A stretch of 64,000 nt of DNA from Amoebidium appalachense (GCA_963693365.1 CAVNZM010000010.1:8432001-8496000); one strand, 5' to 3'. Positions 12,552 to 30,392 are shown, numbered from the stretch's first letter. Made by a program: numbers and translations. Notes: generated by a model from the sequence alone, not told the origin.

Positions 12552-14345
12552 ATGTACAAGCTGCTGCTCGCCGGGGCGGCCCTATTCGGGGCCGTTGGCC
12601 AAGTTGCTGCACAGACGTGCACCAATGGCGCGGCCATTGACATCGAGGGCAGCACCGACGCCTGTGTGTGCGACTCTGGCCGCACGGGCGACTGCAGCAC
12701 GCTCGGTGCGTGTTTGGCCTCGGCAGACGCCAACCAGCCGCAGCTGCAGGTCACCACCAACCTGTCGGTCATCCAGCCGTGGATCGACGACACAGACTAC
12801 TCGCTGGTCGTCACCATGACCGGCGGCGCCAGGAAGAACCGTCGCTTCACATCCTTTGCCCTCAAGAACTGCGCCTCCGCCCGCTTCCTCTCCCTCGCCA
12901 CCATCACAAACGCCAGCAATGTTGCCGACGCCAGCAACTGCAACGACTACATCCAGATCAAGGTTGACGTCAACTACCTAGAGGCCGGCTGCGGGTTTAC
13001 CGTGGGCCCTGCCTTTGACGAGGGTGGTGTGTGGTATCGCTTCTACAACGGCTCGCTCGACGTGACATACACTGAGCCCGTCACCCTCGGGTCGGTCAAC
13101 GAGGCCAGCGACACGCGCACGGTGTCGACAACCCTGCCCGTCAACTTCAAGCTGCAGGTGCTGTTCAATGCCACCGTCACCACGGACGTCAACGTGACGT
13201 CCAAGTTCAACCTCACGGCCGCCGTCACGCAGCAGATTGTGCTGCGGCCCGACCAGGCGCAGAGCACGCTCAACCTGACGTATGCCATCCACTGGCCCTA
13301 CGACGTGTCGCAGTACAAGACCGTGCTCACCCCTGCTGCAGGTGCCTCCGTGTCTGCCGCCAACGCCGTCTCCGTCACGGGCCCCTCGGCCACCAGTGGC
13401 ACCAACACGCTGGCTGACCGCTGCCGCAACGGCACGGCCAACGACTACGCATACCCCGGAGGCGCCGGTATCTGCCGCAAGACCATGCAGGTGACGTTCC
13501 TGCACCCCACGGATGCCAGCCCCCGTGTGTGCGAGCTCGACGGCACCTACACGCTCGAGCAGGTGACGGTCACGTGCTCGCCCGATATTGCGGCTGAGGA
13601 CTGCCCCCTGCAGACGCCCGACACGGGCAGCAGCATCAGCCTCACGCTCAACTCGGACAACTTCTGCCAGACGGGCGGGGCGCTGTACAGCATTAACAAC
13701 ATTATCAAGGTGGTGCGGTTCATTGCGCCCACCGGCACCACGGACGCGCTGCGCAAGGCGTCGACCACGCACCAGCGGGCCTGGGAGTGGAACCGGCCCA
13801 CGTACTTCCGCATCGACCTGCAGGGGCCCAGCGTCAGCTCGGTGCTGCTGCAGAAGTGGGAGGTCAGCACGGACGGGGGTGCCTGGACCGACAAGACAAG
13901 CAACGCCGGGCTGGCCGTGAACGGGACGCTGGCGGCCAACTTCCAGCAGGATGTGACGGGCAGTGCCGTGGGCCTGCGTGCCGACGTCCCCTCGGGCACG
14001 CCCACGGTCACGCAGACGTACTGGCTGCAGCAGGTCATGAGCAACGACGTGCTGCCCGACCCCGGCCCGGGCTTGGTCACCCGGCTGTCTTTCCGCTGCA
14101 CCTTTGAGGTCTACTACGAGGCTGCCGCCCGCCGCCGCCGTGCCGTGGTTGTGAGTGAGACGGAGAACCGCGTGCGCCGGGCCACCGAGTCTGGGTCGGC
14201 CACGGTGCGCACGTCCGGCTCGGTGTTTGGGCAGGCGGCCAGCAGCAACCCCGACACCCAGCTGACGGGCAGCAGCGCCGCACGCACGGCCGCAGCCACG
14301 CCCCTGCTGGCGGTGCTTGCCGCCACCGCCCTGCTGCTGCTTTAG
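12552..14345 (+). CDS. secreted, probably GPI-anchored cell-surface glycoprotein, copy 2
   Basis: Intronless 597-codon frame, a paralogue of the gene at 2987-4780. It keeps the signal peptide, the cysteines, the sequons, both basic sites and the hydrophobic tail. Six substitutions separate the proteins: I/V and S/A close together near residue 90, T/K at about 257, N/D and A/S near 480, and A/T in the hydrophobic tail. Many more silent changes are visible, so both copies appear to be under protein-level constraint or gene conversion. Its 3' flank is its own and contains an AATAAA about 300 bp beyond the stop. The start is fixed by the conserved leader. Function unknown; a cell-surface role is inferred from architecture only. 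Confidence 0.9.
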   Translation: MYKLLLAGAALFGAVGQVAAQTCTNGAAIDIEGSTDACVCDSGRTGDCSTLGACLASADANQPQLQVTTNLSVIQPWIDDTDYSLVVTMTGGARKNRRFTSFALKNCASARFLSLATITNASNVADASNCNDYIQIKVDVNYLEAGCGFTVGPAFDEGGVWYRFYNGSLDVTYTEPVTLGSVNEASDTRTVSTTLPVNFKLQVLFNATVTTDVNVTSKFNLTAAVTQQIVLRPDQAQSTLNLTYAIHWPYDVSQYKTVLTPAAGASVSAANAVSVTGPSATSGTNTLADRCRNGTANDYAYPGGAGICRKTMQVTFLHPTDASPRVCELDGTYTLEQVTVTCSPDIAAEDCPLQTPDTGSSISLTLNSDNFCQTGGALYSINNIIKVVRFIAPTGTTDALRKASTTHQRAWEWNRPTYFRIDLQGPSVSSVLLQKWEVSTDGGAWTDKTSNAGLAVNGTLAANFQQDVTGSAVGLRADVPSGTPTVTQTYWLQQVMSNDVLPDPGPGLVTRLSFRCTFEVYYEAAARRRRAVVVSETENRVRRATESGSATVRTSGSVFGQAASSNPDTQLTGSSAARTAAATPLLAVLAATALLLL

Positions 14346-14647
14346 TCAACGGCTGGGAAGTGCTTCTTGTTAATTCATATCACAATGGCATATTCATAAA
14401 AACGTTTGTTACGTAAACGGTTTTAATGTGACTCACTGTGAACTCTTCGTTTATTGAAGACATCAGATGATGTATTATATGTTTTTTGGGAATTGCTTTT
14501 AACGGAGTCTCTCACCATGGAATAGATACAGCGGATGTTTCATCGCTGTGCAACCCGTGCTCTGTGAGCACACGTCGTTTCTGGTGTCTGTTGTACAGTC
14601 AGTGTCAGCCCTTATGTATCGGTTGTACCATGAATGCTTTTAAATAC

Positions 14648-14653
14648 AATAAA
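14648..14653 (+). terminator. candidate polyadenylation signal
   Basis: AATAAA in an AT-rich stretch 303 bp after the stop of secreted-protein copy 2. No equivalent was seen after copy 1, whose 3' flank differs. Confidence 0.4.
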
Positions 14654-15175
14654 ATCTTAAAATGAAGGCAATTGGTTTGGAGTCCGGTCTGGCAGTGCTC
14701 CCACTGGCATTTATTTTGAAAAACTTAGGGCCCGTTCAGTGCCACATTGGGACTACCTTGGGTCGATCCATCCCCCCCCCCTTCCCCCCCCCCCCCCCCC
14801 CCCTCCCCTTCCCCCCGTTTGTCCACTGTACAGGTCAGTCTATAACTCTCTAACTCTCTCTTTCCTCTCTCTCTCCCTCCCCCGCCCTATCCCGCCCCTT
14901 CCTCTCTCTCTTTCCCTCATGCCCCCCTCCCCCCCCCCCTCCCTCCCCCCTTCTCCCGAGCCCGACCCCCCCCCCCCCCCCCCCTCCCTTCTAATCCCTT
15001 CCCCCCCTCTCCATCGATTCCCTCCCACTCTCGCAGTCTCTCTCTCTGTCTCCCCCGAGACATCAACCCCCCCCCCCCCCCCCCCCCGAGTCCCTCTCTC
15101 CCTCCCTCCCTCCCCTCCGAGCCTCTCCCACTCTCTCTGAGGAGTCCCTCTGTCTCTCATTCTCCCCCCCCCCCT

Positions 15176-15206
<31 letters not shown>

Positions 15207-16789
15207 TCCTCTCCCTCCCTCCCTCTCTCTCGGTGTGTCTGTATGTAATACATATATCTATACCTTTCTGCCCTCCTCAAAAAATAAAAAGCTCTTTCTC
15301 ACGGCCTCTCTCTGAACGCAGCTAGCGCAGCTAATATTATTATTAGGTCCGTACGACGGAGGCCCCTGGGTATATGGAGATCGCTTACATAAACCGCTAA
15401 CAAACTTGGTATTTGATAATTTATCACCAAAATAAAGACATAAATCCATAACAAAAAAGGGGTTCGAGTGGGCCCTAAGTGGGGGGCTGCCGCCCCGGGC
15501 TCCCAACCCACCGCTAGCTAGAGGCCCTGGCGGCTCCTTCATGTTGCTCTGGGGTGATCGAACCGTTACCCCCCTAATTTACGACATGCATGGGGTCGTG
15601 CTTTGTCCAATCAGGTGCAAAGTTGAAAGGAGGCCCTGTCGTATGAAACAAACTGCGCTCCCCCCCCCCCCCTCCCACCCCCCACCCCACACACACCGGT
15701 ATTCTCTGTATCTCTAGCTCTCGAGTTCCCCCCCCCCCCCACAACCATCACATAAACACAAACATTGACCGTGTTAGATCACCTTATTAATGCTGCACAG
15801 TATGATATTGTGATACGGTGTCTTAACTTTCTCTCGGAGCTACCAATGCTAGCGTCTGCTTATCCATAATCTATACTAGGGTTGTTTTATTGCATACAGT
15901 GTACATAAGTCACTAGCTGCATTTGATTGGCTGTGCTGGAAAACGCAGTAGGCCGTCAAGTGAGGCTGGGCCCCTGACGATGTCCGCAGCACTACAAAGT
16001 GCATATTAAACCCCCCTTCATGACTCCCAAGCACGTACACAGACACCCACACACGCGCAACCGTAAACACACACACACACACACACGCACATGCACACGC
16101 ACACGGACATTATATATGGTCCCACACACCAATGATCATGATCCCAGTAATTGTCACACTGCCAGCCCCCCCCCCCCCCCCCCCCCCCCACACACACACA
16201 CAAACCTTCCCCCCCCGGCCCCTGCCATGCACTGACACTCACATGTACACAGTCTCTATGTCATCCCGAGAGACACGAACAAACATGTGGGGCATGTGCG
16301 CGCACATCATGACACGCATGCATGCCACGCGCGCGCACACACACAGACACACGCACACACGTGTACACACTCACCCGTACCCGCACCCACACACAGACAC
16401 ACACATGCATATAGACACACACATGCATATAGACACACACATACCCGGACACCGTCATGTGTGCACACACACACGTGACCAACACCAGGTGTTCTCCTTA
16501 CACCACACCAGTCTAAACCACACACACGCAAGTTTTCTACCGTCACACACAACACGCATGTGTCCTCTCAACACCACACAACACCACACAAGTATTAAAT
16601 TTAGTTTAGTGTATCCAATTCGGTGCCACTGGCACATGACGTTTCCTTCATTTTCACATAATCGTTTAAAAATAAACTAAGGCATTTTTGTTTGAATTGA
16701 TGAGCCTGGACTCTTTGCCCTTATTATCGTCTGACTTTTATTGTTTAGCAACTTCCTTCAGTCTACACCGCCCTTTATTAGACCGATTC

Positions 16790-16961
<172 letters not shown>

Positions 16962-17052
16962 TCACGAGCACCGCCCCCGCCCCTGCCTCCCCAAACAACC
17001 ACGACCACGACCACCTCAAACCCATCCCTATCATACAAAAAAAAAAAAAAAA

Positions 17053-17084
<32 letters not shown>

Positions 17085-17253
17085 AAAAAGGGAATAGCAA
17101 AAGGATTTGCAGTAAAATACAGGCAGTCCCGCTAGAGCACACCGCACCATGCCCATTGCTGCCTATACACATCTCAGTGGGCAGGCACATTGTGCACAAC
17201 CATTACGTCATCGTATCAGAATGCCGCCTGCATTTGCATCCTCCTATGTGCGT

Positions 17254-17285
<32 letters not shown>

Positions 17286-17300
17286 ATGGACATGTGTGTG

Positions 17301-17337
<37 letters not shown>

Positions 17338-17506
17338 CGCGCATATGCCCGCGCACGTGTGTGGGCCCGCCTCCTGTCCCAGGAAGCAGCCGAAAGCTCC
17401 CTCCGATTTTCAAGCAACCTGCTTACACACTAATTAGTAACCCTCCTGTGTTTCGTCTCTGCCCCCCTCCCCCCCCCCCCCCCTCCCCCCCCCCCCCCCC
17501 TCCCCC

Positions 17507-17566
<60 letters not shown>

Positions 17567-17817
17567 TTCCCTCCCAAAAAACTCGGCACCTGAACACATG
17601 CAAGAGCAGACCATTGCACAAACACCTATGCTTCCCCCCTCCCTCCCTCCCCCCTCTTCCTTCTCGTTGGGTGAACGTGCGCACAGTGTGTGGGTGTGCT
17701 CTGGTGTTTCATGGTGGTGGGTGGGTGGGGAGTAGAAGGGGGGTGGATCGGTGGGTGGGTGGGTGAAGTGTGTGTGTGTGTTGGGGGGGGGGGGGGGGGG
17801 GGGGGGGGGAGGGGGGG

Positions 17818-17900
17818 GTTAGAATGCAGAACACGGTACGAAGTACAACTACGCGGTGAGAAACAAGGTGCAGAACACATACCAAAGCAAACATGATAAA
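17818..17900 (-). repeat. dispersed poly(C)-tailed element, member 1
   Basis: Read on the minus strand, this ends gtacttcgtaccgtgttctg, then cattctaa, and runs into poly(C) (G on the plus strand). It matches members at 20575-20745, 46998-47082, 57350-57550, 57590-57690 and 62250-62358. Confidence 0.6.
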
Positions 17901-18023
17901 ATGCAGCCGTCCGTTCTTTGAGGGGAGGAGGAGGAGAAGGAGGAGGAGGGAGGGAGGGAGGGTGGGTGAATGAGCGCGGGGGGGGGGGGGGGGGGGGGGG
18001 GGGGAGGGCACATACTGGCAGGG

Positions 18024-20474
18024 CTAGTGGATGACGGGGTTAATTGGTGTCGCCTGTATTTGGTCAAAGTCGATGGACGCATCTTCATCCTCATCCATCT
18101 CACCAACTACGGCACTGGGTACGTGCACACACACACGCATGAACACAGACATGCACACGCACAGGCACGGATATGCACACACACGCGCACACAGGAATAC
18201 ACAGTCACACACACAGTCACACACACACAGACAAACAGGCACACACGCGCCCGCGTACACACGCACACGCATACACACATGAATGTACGCACACACGAAT
18301 ACACGAGAACACACACACACACCCACACATGCGTGCACACACACCCATTCCCACATATACACACACACGCACACACACACACACACACATACACGCACAC
18401 ACACGGAACGTATGGGATGTCAGTGGACGGCTACCATCGGCACATCCCTTTGCAGCTATGGAAGGATGGTGTGCCAGCCCCCCCCCCCCCCCCCCCCCCC
18501 CCCCCCCATACACACACACACCCCACCGACCGCCCCTCAGCTCCCTTTCCCCCCTTCCCTCCCCCCACAACCTTATCCGAGCCTAAACCCCATTCACCCC
18601 AACCCCATCCAATATCAATTTACCAAAGTCACTCAGTCTACTATGAAAAAGAGAAGGCATAAAAGGGGTGAAGGGGACAACAGTGCTTTGAAATGCTCGA
18701 AGCAGAGGGGGGCAAAAGCAGTCGACAGCAGGCCTTAGACCATCCAAACCAATGACTACCTGTCTCCTCATGTTTGATAGACACATGATGATTTTGACTT
18801 TTTGGCATAGCACAGAATGTTGTTGAGTGCAGGGATCATAACCAAGTCCGTATTTCGCAGTGTGAATGTTGGTGCGGCACGAGGAGTGGTAGGGGGAAGG
18901 GAAGGGAAGGGACGGGGAGAGGGGGTGAGGCGGAAGGGGGGAGGGAGGAGGGGGAAGAGAGGAGAGAGACAGAGAGAGAGAGAGGGAGGGAGAGAGAGAG
19001 AGAGAGGGGGAGGGGGGAGGGGGGAGGGGGGGGGGGGGGGGCGCAATTATGTGTAGAGCAATTATGACATAGAGCAAACCATAACCAAGGCATAGGGCAG
19101 GGAGCGAGGGAGAGGGGGGCACTCACATGTTGTCTCCCCTGACTATGTACAGACCAAGCGGCACCCGCTCCATGCCGCTGCCCAATGAAAACACCCTCTC
19201 CTCTGATTCGTTGAGAATCACGTTTACATTTTGGTCAAAGCCTTTCAATGTCCCCTGCAACCCCAAATTGTCTCGAGTAAGTCAGGGCCATGTATATCAT
19301 ACTGAAAACCACTTAGTCACCAAAACAGCCAAAAAAAATCTCCACTATTCAAAATCACTCCCCCTCCCCTCCCCCCCCCCCCCCCCCCCCGGGCGCAATC
19401 TTACATTTCGGAAACCACAGACCAGAGCCCTCCCGCCACCCATCCCCTGTACCCCTCCCATCCCCCCCCCCCCCCCCCTGCCACCAACAAAAAAACCACA
19501 CATATACCCCCCCCAACCACATATAGTACCCCCCCAACCACACGTCTACCCCCCCCACCATACATATACCCGCCCCAACCACACATATACCTGGAAATAC
19601 CCCCCCTACCACACGTATACCCCAATACACCTCCCTCCCCCCCCCCCCCCCCCCCCCACCACCACCGCCGCCGCCAAACATATAGCCCCCCAACATCACA
19701 TATACCCCCAAAACCACATATATACCCCCCAACCACACTTTTAGTCTCCCAACCACACTATATACCCCCCCAAAACCACACCTATAGTCCCCCAACCACA
19801 CACACACACACACATACCCCCCCCCCCCCCCCCGAACACACACACACATACCCCCCCCCCCCCCCCCCCCCACCACCACCTACCGCAATCAGGCGGCCGT
19901 CATTTGTCAAGACCAGCACCTTCTCTGTTTGCAGTCAAGGATAACTCGTTGCCTTTCACCCACCACACCACCCATCTGCCATCACATAGCTACCTACACC
20001 ATAGACCCTTACATAGAGGGCATATTATGTGTGCCTACACACCAGTGGGAGCGGTGGATACCTGCAAAGTCCCCCACACTGACGAATGCACAGGCAAGAG
20101 ACAGGGAAGAAAACGAAAAACACACGTTTACAGGAGCACAGAGTTGGACACGTGGACACGGTCCTTGTACACATGCAGGCACACACGTACACATATATAC
20201 ACACGGACACAGACATACACATGGCCCCTCTCCCTCCCCCCCCCCCCCCACACAAACCCACACCATCACTGGACACCACCCACATAAACCCATTATACTG
20301 CACCTGCCCTCCATTACTCCATTATTTCTCGGATTGCATCTCATTTCCCCACTACCCTCCTCCCCCCCCCCCCCCCCCCCCCCCCCCCCGGGGCTCCCCC
20401 CTGCAGAAAAAAATAAAATAAAAACATAAAAAAGAAGGCAGGATACGGTTCACGTAGCTCTCCAGAGTAGCCAT
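18024..20474 (-). CDS. LSM8: U6 snRNA-associated Sm-like protein LSm8
   Basis: Four exons on the minus strand: 20447-20474, 19884-19924, 19127-19254 and 18024-18114, all with GT-AG introns and matching phases. They give a complete 95-residue protein, within one residue of human LSm8. It starts [10 protein letters not shown], continues [20 protein letters not shown] (Sm1 motif region), has GLYIVRGDN (Sm2 motif) and ends with an acidic tail and NPVIH before TAG. LSm8 is the subunit that makes the LSm2-8 heptameric ring nuclear and specific for the 3' end of U6 snRNA, in spliceosome assembly. The donors are GTATCC, GTAGGT and GTGAGT. The 28-nt first exon is too short for ordinary ORF scans; it is fixed by phase and by similarity to the family N-terminus. 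Introns carry (CA), poly(C) and G-rich tracts. The plus-strand reading of the last exon is also open but is a shadow. Confidence 0.96.
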
Positions 20475-20574
20475 TTTTAGCCCTCCACGTTAGCACCTTC
20501 CCGGACCTCACGACACACTTTTCGAGCCCTGGGCCACCACATTTGGGGGAGGGGAGAGGGGGGAGGAGGGAAAG

Positions 20575-20745
20575 CGGGGTTAGAAAGCGGAACACGGCAC
20601 AAAGTGCACCTACATGACGAGAAACACCGTACAGGACACAGGCAAAAGCAAACATTCAAGTATGCAACATCAGCCATGGATAGTATGCAACACAGGCAGA
20701 ATCCATCTTCAGTGGGGGCCCAAGCAATTGACTGCTTCTGAGTTC
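20575..20745 (-). repeat. dispersed poly(C)-tailed element, member 2
   Basis: Minus-strand copy sharing with 57350-57550 an extended 5' half (a cggaactcag / cgaaactcag block and ggctgatgttgcatacttga) as well as the 3' half ending in a pyrimidine run. Lies just upstream of the LSM8 start. Confidence 0.65.
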
Positions 20746-21040
20746 CGACTCCTGAGCCTCACAAGAGGGAGGTGTGTGTTTGTGTGTGTGTGTTGTTTTT
20801 TTTTGGGGGGGGGGGAAGGTTTATTGGTTGGTTGGCAAGCTCATACTCACGATGCAAACCATACACCATGCACATCTTGCAAGCACATACAAGAAGTATG
20901 CATATAAGCAAAGCCCTCGAGGGGCCGGGGAGGGTGGGGAGGAGGGAGGGGCACGGAGAGAGAGACCCGGGGGGGGGGGGGGGGAGGGGGGAGAGAGAGA
21001 GAGAGAGAGACACACACACAGAGAGAGAGAGAGACACACA

Positions 21041-21089
<49 letters not shown>

Positions 21090-21376
21090 AGGGAGGGAGG
21101 GAGGGAGGGAGGGAGGGAGGGAGAGAGAGAGAGGGAGATGCAGAATGAGCACATCGTTAAGGAGGGTGAGGCAATAAAAGTCAGGCTTGGCATCATGGAA
21201 GAGTTTGGCTGGGGAAGGGGGGGAGGGGGGAGGAAGAGAGAGATGGGGACGGGAGGGGGAGAAGGGGGAGGGATGGGGGAGAGGGGAGGGGGAAGGGAGG
21301 TGGGAGGGCAGGTGGGACATCAACCATGGGGAGAGAGCCGGACGGCATCGACGGCGGCGGGGGTGGGGGTGGGGGT

Positions 21377-21415
<39 letters not shown>

Positions 21416-21933
21416 CGTAAACCAAACGGGTGGCCGAAGGATAATCTGAGAGGTTGGGTAGGGATAGGAATCAAGCACGAGATAAAGAGAGGAGGAAAAG
21501 AGAAGGGCCAAGGGAAGATGTCGGGAGAAGGGAGGAGGGGGGGGGGGGGGGAGAATGAGAGAGAGAGAGAGCTGGGGTGGGATGGGTGCTGGTGGTGGTG
21601 GGGGGAGGGGGGCGGAGTGTCGTGTGAAAGTGTGCTTGGTGTGCTTGTGTGTGTGAACCCATACGGCCATACACACTCCCCTGCTCACACCACTCCCCTC
21701 CAATCCTTCCTGGTCGTGCAAGAACGGATGCACACACTGATCGTACTTCAAAGCACACACAGACACTAACACACACACAAGCACACACACAAACATTCTC
21801 TCCATCCCTCTTATCACTACCTCCCTCCCCCTCCCCCCCCCCGCCCCCACACCACCTCTCCCTCTCTCTTCTCTCTCTCTCTGCCCCCCCCTCTTCTCCG
21901 TCTATCTCTCTAAATCACACACACGGACACATC

Positions 21934-21976
<43 letters not shown>

Positions 21977-22149
21977 AGGTTCAACCCCTCTCCCCTTCCA
22001 CCTCCCCCCCCTCCCCCCCCCCCCCCCCCAAAAAAAAAAACTCCATGCACCTGCATTACAGACACGGACGCATAAAAAATATACACGCTGACACACGCGT
22101 GCAGAACTACACATTGTTGGTGGCCCGCGAACAGATACACACCACTCAC
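20746..22149. other. repeat-rich region with faint minus-strand exon-like islands
   Basis: G-rich and GA/CA repeats at 20965-21140, 21360-21415 and 21538-21560, and (CA)n at 21935-21974. An island near 21140-21210 reads KLFHDAKPDFYCLTLLND on the minus strand after a strong pyrimidine-CAG acceptor. Another near 21650-21760 is protein-like. They could belong with the possible first exon at 22150-22201, but phases could not be completed. Confidence 0.35.
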
Positions 22150-22201
22150 CCTTGTCTGCTCTCTTGCAAGGTCGCTCCTCTGGCACTTCTGCACAGTGCA
22201 T
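22150..22201 (-). CDS. possible first coding exon, unknown protein
   Basis: Minus-strand ATG at 22201 opens MHCAEVPEERPCKRADK and runs into a consensus donor, AAGG followed by GTGAGTGG, in phase 1. Downstream islands on the same strand may continue it. The protein is not recognised. Support is the donor and composition only. Confidence 0.25.
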
Positions 22202-22413
22202 ATAGCAAACCCAAAACCGAATAGAAACCAGTGTAGCAGTATTTATGGGAGTGTAGGGGTGTCACAGAGTAACCAAGTTATATTCTTTTCTGCCCTATGA
22301 TAGTCAACTATAACTACGTGCTACACTAACAGACCTTTGTGGTTGACTGAACGCTTTTGATTTCGGTTCTGCAGCGCCAGGCTGACTAAACACAAAGAGG
22401 TAGTCTACATAGT

Positions 22414-22593
22414 GTAATCCCTATTGACGCGATTTTGGATCAAAAGCTCTGGCACGACTATGGCATGCTGACGTCACTTTTGCGGCGCCGGTTAGTGGCT
22501 GCATATGAGCAACCCCCGAACCTTGGAGGGGTGAGAGTAAAGAAGGGCACCAGCAAGGTGGCTGGGAAGATGGCACGAGGACTGGCCAAATGA
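22414..22593 (+). CDS. orphan C-terminal coding segment, unknown protein
   Basis: Fifty-nine codons open on the plus strand from just after an in-frame TAA (22387-22389) to TGA at 22591-22593. They begin VIPIDAILDQKLWHDYGMLT and end with a basic, lysine/arginine-rich tail (KKGTSKVAGKMARGLAK). Composition is strongly protein-like and codon third positions favour G/C. The reverse strand is much poorer. It looks like a last exon or a fragment of a processed gene. No clear acceptor was identified: candidate AGs at 22400-22412 lack a pyrimidine tract. Family not recognised. Confidence 0.35.
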   Translation, partial: VIPIDAILDQKLWHDYGMLTSLLRRRLVAAYEQPPNLGGVRVKKGTSKVAGKMARGLAK

Positions 22594-22905
22594 AAGCAAC
22601 GGTGCTCGTGTTCGCAATCTTACAGCTGCCCTGGCATGGACAGCCAATGATGGATTACATGTGCATGCCATGGCGATGGCGAGTCGACAGGCATCATGGC
22701 ATAATGACCTTCCAGGCTTATGTTATCAAGGGCCCCCCCTCCCCCTTCCCCCCCTCCCCTCCCCCCCCCCTCCCCCCCCCCCCCCCCCTCCCACCCCCCT
22801 CTCCATCCCCCTCCGCCTACTTGGACCCAAAATTGTATTCATTATCTTCTATTACTTGGTTATAGTTGGTTTCTTGGTCGGTTGCCTTGTGTACGTGTGT
22901 GCGTG

Positions 22906-22989
<84 letters not shown>

Positions 22990-23091
22990 TGTGTATGTGA
23001 CAAGTACACGTGCCACTTGTGCGTACAGGTGTATTGTTATGATACTATGTCAGAGTGTGTGCCGTGGGTGTTTTTTTTCTCTTTCTTTTTC

Positions 23092-23124
<33 letters not shown>

Positions 23125-23755
23125 GTGTGCGCGCGCGCGTGTGTGTGTGTGTGTAAAGGTGGTGGTGGGAGGGGGGGGGTTTGCTAAAAATTGTTACGTG
23201 ACTTGTGAGGCTGGAAAACTAATCCATGACCACTGCGTATACAGGCAGTGCACGCACGCACTGCCAGCTTGAAATTCTGGACCATCTTAGACTTTATTTT
23301 TCCGTTTTTTTTTTACATGGCTGGTTTCGAGTACACAACCCAACTACATTGTGAAAATCAAAACTTTTAAATCTTTTAAAACGTAAACGTGATCTTCAAT
23401 CAGCCGCTAAAGTGTCATACCTCATACCAACCTTACCGACATACGTCTTCATTGTGCGGGATTCATTCAAAAGTAGCGTCTAAACTCAGCAGCGCTGACC
23501 AGTTTCTATTGATGCAAAAGTAGGCGAACGAAATGTGCTTGTGTGTGCCATAAGAGTCTTCTCAGACTCCATATAGGTTCTGTTACGACGTTCTATCACC
23601 TCAGCGTGACAAAAACCCACCAGAGTGTCCACTCCAATACTAATCAAAAAAGGCCGATCATAACCAGATCACACCACGAAGTGCATGTACAGGTATAGTG
23701 TGCCACTATGCACGCACGTGCACCATCTCACCATTGGTTGTGTGTGGGTGTACTG

Positions 23756-23793
<38 letters not shown>

Positions 23794-23866
23794 ACACACA
23801 CACACCACCCCCCGCCCACCCCCACCCACCCCACCCTCCCCCCCTCCCCCCCCCCCCCCCCTCCCC

Positions 23867-23897
<31 letters not shown>

Positions 23898-24000
23898 AAA
23901 AAAAAGAAGAAGAAGAAAAAAAAGAAGAGAAAAAACGAGAAAGAAAACCGGGTTTCACCAAAGCCACCACGACCCGTATTTTGTACGGCAGGGGCGGAAT
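22594..24000. other. spacer 3' of GLYAT-like gene A
   Basis: Poly(C)-rich 22735-22806, (TG)n at 22911-22988, T-rich 23070-23125, mixed sequence to 23750 with no coding signal, then C-rich repeats and an A-rich run (23760-23935). A minus-strand AATAAA near 23293-23298 could serve gene A, whose stop lies about 700 bp upstream of it on that strand. Confidence 0.5.
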
Positions 24001-29254
<5,254 letters not shown>

Positions 29255-29471
29255 GGTGGGTGGTGGCTTACGTGGCGGTGTTGGTGGTGAAGGGAACGGT
29301 TTGAGGGGTAAAGGGAAGACATGAAAGACGGCTCTGCCACACCCCTGTAGCTCACCCCTGTACAGCTGAGGAGTTGAACTGTTGAATAAGGGAGAATTCT
29401 GGGAGGATATTTACGTTCAACCGATTGGCTCGGAACGCATCGATTAGATCCCCCAAAACCTCTGATCCTGA

Positions 29472-30392
29472 ATGCCTTTTCAGCAACCATGCCGAAACCG
29501 AAACCTTCGGTTGACACATTACAGGCACAGTGCCCTCGTTAAGAAACAGCTAGATGAGCTGTTACCACTCAAGAACATGATAGAAAAACTCCAAAAAGAA
29601 AATGCCCAACTCAAGCTCACCATCGAAACACTCACAGCCCAGCTAGACAGTAGTGGATTGCAAAACCCCAAAACTCATGAGCAAACATCTCGCGATGGAG
29701 ACACATTCACCCCAACACAAAACAACACAGGACCGGAAGCACAGCTCCCGGCAGAGTTCCTAGAATATGCGAACTCTCGTAAAACACCCGAGCTCCGCCA
29801 AATTGCCAAGGAAACATATGCCAGCATTCTTGCAGGCAACGAGTACCGCCGCAACTCCCCTCCCAAACTGTCGGCTACGGGGAACACCAAAGCAAACGGT
29901 AACATCAACATCCCACCCAAATACGAGAGGGTGTATTTCAAAGTCAAGCACGGCAGACGCCCACACAGGGCCATATGGTCCATCTTCAAGGCCCTCGGCT
30001 TCCGATGCTCTCGCATCCTTTGTCTGTCCTTCATTGGATACGACGTGCTGGAAGTAGCAGTACGGGGCGACTATATAACCGCGCATTCATCCGTGACGCG
30101 ACAAAGGGGTGTGGAAGATCCTTCACCCACCTCCCAAGCTACGACCCATGCGCGCCGGAAAGCATCCAGAAAGCAGACAAAGAAAATGTCTGCTAAGAAT
30201 GCGTGCGCCACACGCTGTCGTGTACGCATCAGCAAGGCAACAGAGTTCCTCGCAAAGTTGGAAACCGATGCTACGAGCGTGATAGACACGGACACGAAGG
30301 AACCGATGTTTTCTGGTGAGAAACTACTCGAGCGCAAACGCCGATGCGAGATGGAAATCGAGCTCTTCTGCGAACTGTTCGCGCTGGCGTAA
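29472..30392 (+). CDS. retrotransposon ORF1 protein (nucleic-acid-binding)
   Basis: An open frame of 306 codons at the 5' end of the element. Residues about 20-60 form a leucine-rich coiled coil (LKNMIEKLQKENAQLKLTIE), the trimerisation device of many LINE ORF1 proteins. A middle region rich in basic and aromatic residues (about 150-200, YERVYFKVKHGRRPHRAIW) could fold as an RNA-binding domain. The C-terminal third is rich in Lys/Arg with several cysteines. In such elements ORF1 coats the element RNA. ORF2 begins in another frame about 65 bp after its stop. The frame is uninterrupted although ORF2 is not. Assignment rests on position and coiled coil, not a family match. Confidence 0.7.
   Translation: MPFQQPCRNRNLRLTHYRHSALVKKQLDELLPLKNMIEKLQKENAQLKLTIETLTAQLDSSGLQNPKTHEQTSRDGDTFTPTQNNTGPEAQLPAEFLEYANSRKTPELRQIAKETYASILAGNEYRRNSPPKLSATGNTKANGNINIPPKYERVYFKVKHGRRPHRAIWSIFKALGFRCSRILCLSFIGYDVLEVAVRGDYITAHSSVTRQRGVEDPSPTSQATTHARRKASRKQTKKMSAKNACATRCRVRISKATEFLAKLETDATSVIDTDTKEPMFSGEKLLERKRRCEMEIELFCELFALA

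Larger units (their letters stand above)
11595..14345 (+). repeat. duplicated gene unit, copy 2
   Basis: Direct copy of 2033-4780 (see copy 1). Non-coding upstream sequence is conserved with scattered substitutions and short indels, such as an added acgtgttaac at about 11810. Similarity ends at the stop codon. Confidence 0.95.

Noticed and set aside
18022-18120. Plus-strand exon reading [20 protein letters not shown], even joinable in phase to 18422-18472
   Set aside because: It is the reverse complement of the LSM8 last exon, which completes a full-length family match. A warning that phase agreement alone can mislead here.
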